Source of the DNA: Winogradskyella pacifica
GTDB taxonomy: Bacteria; Bacteroidota; Bacteroidia; Flavobacteriales; Flavobacteriaceae
Length of the DNA stretch: 64,000 nt
NCBI RefSeq assembly: GCF_013403915.1
Contig: NZ_JABFDI010000003.1
Coordinates: forward strand, 239,647 to 303,646
Direction of reading: 5' to 3'
Shown: one piece after another, positions 62,372 through 64,000 of the stretch
Layout: each line of letters begins with the position of its first letter
How positions within the stretch are numbered: the stretch's first letter is position 1
Made by a program: the position numbers and the translations under genes
The notes under the pieces: generated by a model
The model's input: only the letters and a program-made list of their open reading frames with translations
Database searches by the model: none
What the model was told of the DNA's origin: nothing

Positions 62372-62800
62372 ATGAATCATTCAGATCAAAACATTTCAGA
62401 TTTCGAGTTTACACTTTTTTTAGAAATAGAAGGTAATATTGTCGCTAATAGGCATGAGCTTTCTATCGGTGGGCTTACCATGATAAAAAACGATAAAACG
62501 TATGTTATTGACTTTAATCAATCGTATACAACATATATTGAAGATAGCGATACTACTATAATTGAGTGCCATTCGCCTCAGCAACATTTTGAAACATTGA
62601 AAGACGGCACAAGATATCATGAAGATTTTCCTGATTGCAAATTTGATTTACCGGTTACAGAACTGCCTAATGCTGATAACGTCTTATGGTTAGATGGTGA
62701 ATTGGAGGCAGAGATAAAGCGTATGACGCTTAAAGGACAACTTAATGACACATATTCATTTTCATCAAAGGTGATAGAATGGAGTGACTATGAATCTTAA
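62372..62800 (+). CDS. hypothetical protein
   Basis: A 142-aa protein I do not recognise. MNHSDQNISDFEFTLFLEIE has no signal; the body is beta-rich and ends FSSKVIEWSDYES. No catalytic motif is evident. It is in accessory DNA next to an IS110-family remnant, so it may be a single-gene insert. Confidence 0.6.
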   Translation: MNHSDQNISDFEFTLFLEIEGNIVANRHELSIGGLTMIKNDKTYVIDFNQSYTTYIEDSDTTIIECHSPQQHFETLKDGTRYHEDFPDCKFDLPVTELPNADNVLWLDGELEAEIKRMTLKGQLNDTYSFSSKVIEWSDYES

Positions 62801-62827
62801 AAAAAAGGCTTCATTTTCAAACACCCG

Positions 62828-63240
62828 ATGTTGTATAGTGGAATGATTGCGCAGTTCATTTTAGGGAATAGAACTAAAACAGCTATTATGTTAGTGGTTT
62901 TAACAGGAGGTTTTGATCGTTTTACAAACGCAAGTGAATTGTGCAGTTACGCTGGTCTAACACCTATGATAAGACGAAGTGGGAGTAGTGTAAGTGGGCG
63001 GCACGAATCAGTAAAATGGGAAATCAAAAGCTGAGAAACTTAGTATTTATGTGCAGTTTTAATGCTTGTAAACATAACAAAACGTGTCGAGATCTTTATG
63101 AGCGAATCGTAGCCAAAGGAAAGCGCAAAAAATTAGCATTAATTGCCGTGTGTAATAAACTATTGAAACAGGTCTTTGCTATAGCTAAATCGGAATTAAT
63201 ATATGATGGAAACTATAAAAGTACTATAGTAAAAAATTAA
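62828..63240 (+). pseudogene. IS110-family transposase remnant, truncated and frameshifted
   Basis: The C-terminal Transposase_20 (IS116/IS110/IS902) domain in two frames. The first frame reads GNRTKTAIMLVVLTGGFDRF then NASELCSYAGLTPMIRRSGS (up to about 62999). Then the frame changes near 63000; a one-base deletion in GGGCGG-CACGAATC would explain it. The second reads MGNQKLRNLVFMCSFNACKH, then YERIVAKGKRKKLALIAVCN and NKLLKQVFAI. The whole N-terminal DEDD catalytic domain is missing, so it cannot move on its own. Confidence 0.88.
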
Positions 63241-63273
63241 TGAGGTTTTGCTTGTTTTTTGCCACAGTACTTT

Positions 63274-63283
63274 GTTGGCAACT
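63274..63283 (-). repeat. end-side boundary decamer of the second toxin-antitoxin cassette
   Basis: GTTGGCAACT is complementary at 8 of 10 positions to TGTTGTCAAC at 63917-63926, the start side of the same cassette. It is followed toward the IS110 remnant by no recognisable hairpin arm; the element's inner part is probably lost. Confidence 0.5.
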
Positions 63284-63288
63284 GGCTT

Positions 63289-63606
63289 TTATTTTTTTCG
63301 TTCTATTTTTATTGGGTTTTGGCGAGTATCAAAAACATCATTTATTTCAATTCTATTCTCTTCCTTGTTAATCCAATAAATGACTTTATAGTTTGTATAA
63401 ACCAGATATCTAAATCCTTGATTTCTGTTTATAAGAAGTTCTTCGGCTTGTCCAATTTCTGGTTGCCTTTGTAACTTTAAAGTTTCGTTATAAATACCGT
63501 TAACGAGTTTTTTTGCTATTCGAATTCCTGCTTTTTCTCGATGATATTGATAAATTTTTTCTAGTTCTTTTTGAGAAAAATCAGTCCAAAATAATTTTAA
63601 TTCCAT
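63289..63606 (-). CDS. ParE/RelE-type toxin
   Basis: A 105-aa toxin of the ParE/RelE superfamily: MELKLFWTDFSQKELEKIYQ, then KLVNGIYNETLKLQRQPEIG and the beta-core GFRYLVYTNYKVIYWINKEE, ending IEINDVFDTRQNPIKI. The conserved Arg in RYLVY and the final DTRQNP are kept, consistent with an active fold. It overlaps its antitoxin gene by 10 bp. Confidence 0.88.
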   Translation of the reverse strand: MELKLFWTDFSQKELEKIYQYHREKAGIRIAKKLVNGIYNETLKLQRQPEIGQAEELLINRNQGFRYLVYTNYKVIYWINKEENRIEINDVFDTRQNPIKIERKK

Positions 63607-63839
63607 TTATCAATCTTGGCTTTTAATTCGCTAGATTCTATTAGTCGACCATTTATTGAATCTTCCATAGATTTGTCAATTCGAGAATTAAATTCCTCAA
63701 TTGTCATTGGTTTAAAATCATCAATATCAAAATTCTTGTTTTCTTTTCTAAGGATTTTTTCAAGTCGTGAAATAACATCTTCACTTTGAATCTTTAAAAA
63801 CTCTTGAATAAGTTCCAGTTTTCTTGTTTGTAAATCCAT
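63597..63839 (-). CDS. antitoxin of the second toxin-antitoxin pair
   Basis: An 80-aa, mostly helical protein: MDLQTRKLELIQEFLKIQSE, then the segment KPMTIEEFNSRIDKSMEDSI and a short C-terminal helix. This is the pattern of addiction-module antitoxins paired with ParE/RelE toxins in Bacteroidota. It precedes the toxin by overlap and follows element E4 in the sense of transcription, so the promoter lies in E4 or in the 77 bp between E4 and this gene. Confidence 0.82.
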   Translation of the reverse strand: MDLQTRKLELIQEFLKIQSEDVISRLEKILRKENKNFDIDDFKPMTIEEFNSRIDKSMEDSINGRLIESSELKAKIDKWN

Positions 63840-63916
63840 TTTATTAGCTTTTTATCAAAGATACAAAATTATCAATTTAAACCTCTAATTTTCTTGCTTT
63901 CACGAATTTCACAGCT

Positions 63917-64000
63917 TGTTGTCAACGGTTTTGTGTATGGTTAGTTGCGTGGTTAAGCAACTAAGTTAACAAACATTTACGAACCCGTGAAAATTCCGAA
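63917..64000 (-). repeat. cassette element E4, cut by the right edge
   Basis: TTGTGTATGGTTAGTTGCGT and the next 9 bases (63931-63959) repeat element E3 (44970-44998) exactly, and the similarity continues with gaps to the window end (TTTACGAACC then AAAATTCCG). The start decamer TGTTGTCAAC (63917-63926) is the boundary of the toxin-antitoxin cassette. The other arm must lie beyond 64000. Confidence 0.8.

Overview
The window is an AT-rich bacterial chromosome segment from the Bacteroidota, almost certainly a marine-type Flavobacteriaceae. The sequence shows a type IX secretion sorting domain (27.5-29.3 kb), the gliding lipoprotein GldI, an OstA-like protein, DUF5606, LytTR/2TM signalling, a SusC/CarboxypepD-type TonB receptor, and several TAnnTTTG (-7) promoter boxes of the Bacteroidota sigma factor. 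No rRNA, tRNA or CRISPR was found.

Layout. 1-4.9 kb (minus): a surface-polysaccharide cluster with a GT2 transferase cut by the window edge, a CDP-glycerol-type phosphotransferase, a Stealth hexose-1-phosphate transferase, and two ATP-grasp proteins, followed upstream by dapD. 5.76-6.22 kb: a gene-free stretch with two orphan intrinsic terminators, each preceded by the same 22-bp element. 6.2-8.6 kb (plus): ruvX, def, a DUF5606 gene and mazG. 9.0-27.5 kb (minus): mostly housekeeping genes: a DUF349 protein, aroE, two tandem DUF368 polyprenyl-phosphate transporters, a TPR protein, a class III aminotransferase, an OstA-like protein, a Fur-like gene with purA, relA/spoT, a D-amino-acid oxidase-like gene, an SDR, a SET-domain protein, an M48 protease and an rRNA methyltransferase. 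27.5-43.3 kb: a T9SS cargo protein, a DUF6503 lipoprotein, two amidohydrolase-like proteins, DUF3810, a GH30 lipoprotein, pepD, a double-domain PPIase with gldI, nrnA and ndk.

43.3-47.65 kb is the most unusual part. It is a one-direction array of small accessory genes: an M949-like secreted protein, ParDE, a lipocalin-like lipoprotein with a beta-barrel protein, a one-TM protein and YfbM. Between them lie related imperfect-hairpin elements. The hairpin arms covary and keep the same wobble positions. In most cassettes a decamer at the gene's start side is complementary to a decamer at the same gene's end side. That is the logic of integron cassettes and attC sites, but the sequences do not look like known attC sites and no integrase is in the window. 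A second element of the same family, next to another toxin-antitoxin pair, runs off the right edge at 64 kb.

47.8-62 kb returns to ordinary flavobacterial content: a serine hydrolase, a DUF2141/TPR pair, a LytS-type kinase with four 2TM modules and a LytTR regulator, a class II Fic protein, a LETM1-related protein, and an operon of two DUF4331 proteins, a TPR lipoprotein and a TonB receptor. 62-64 kb is accessory DNA with an unknown gene, a frameshifted IS110-family remnant and the second toxin-antitoxin pair.
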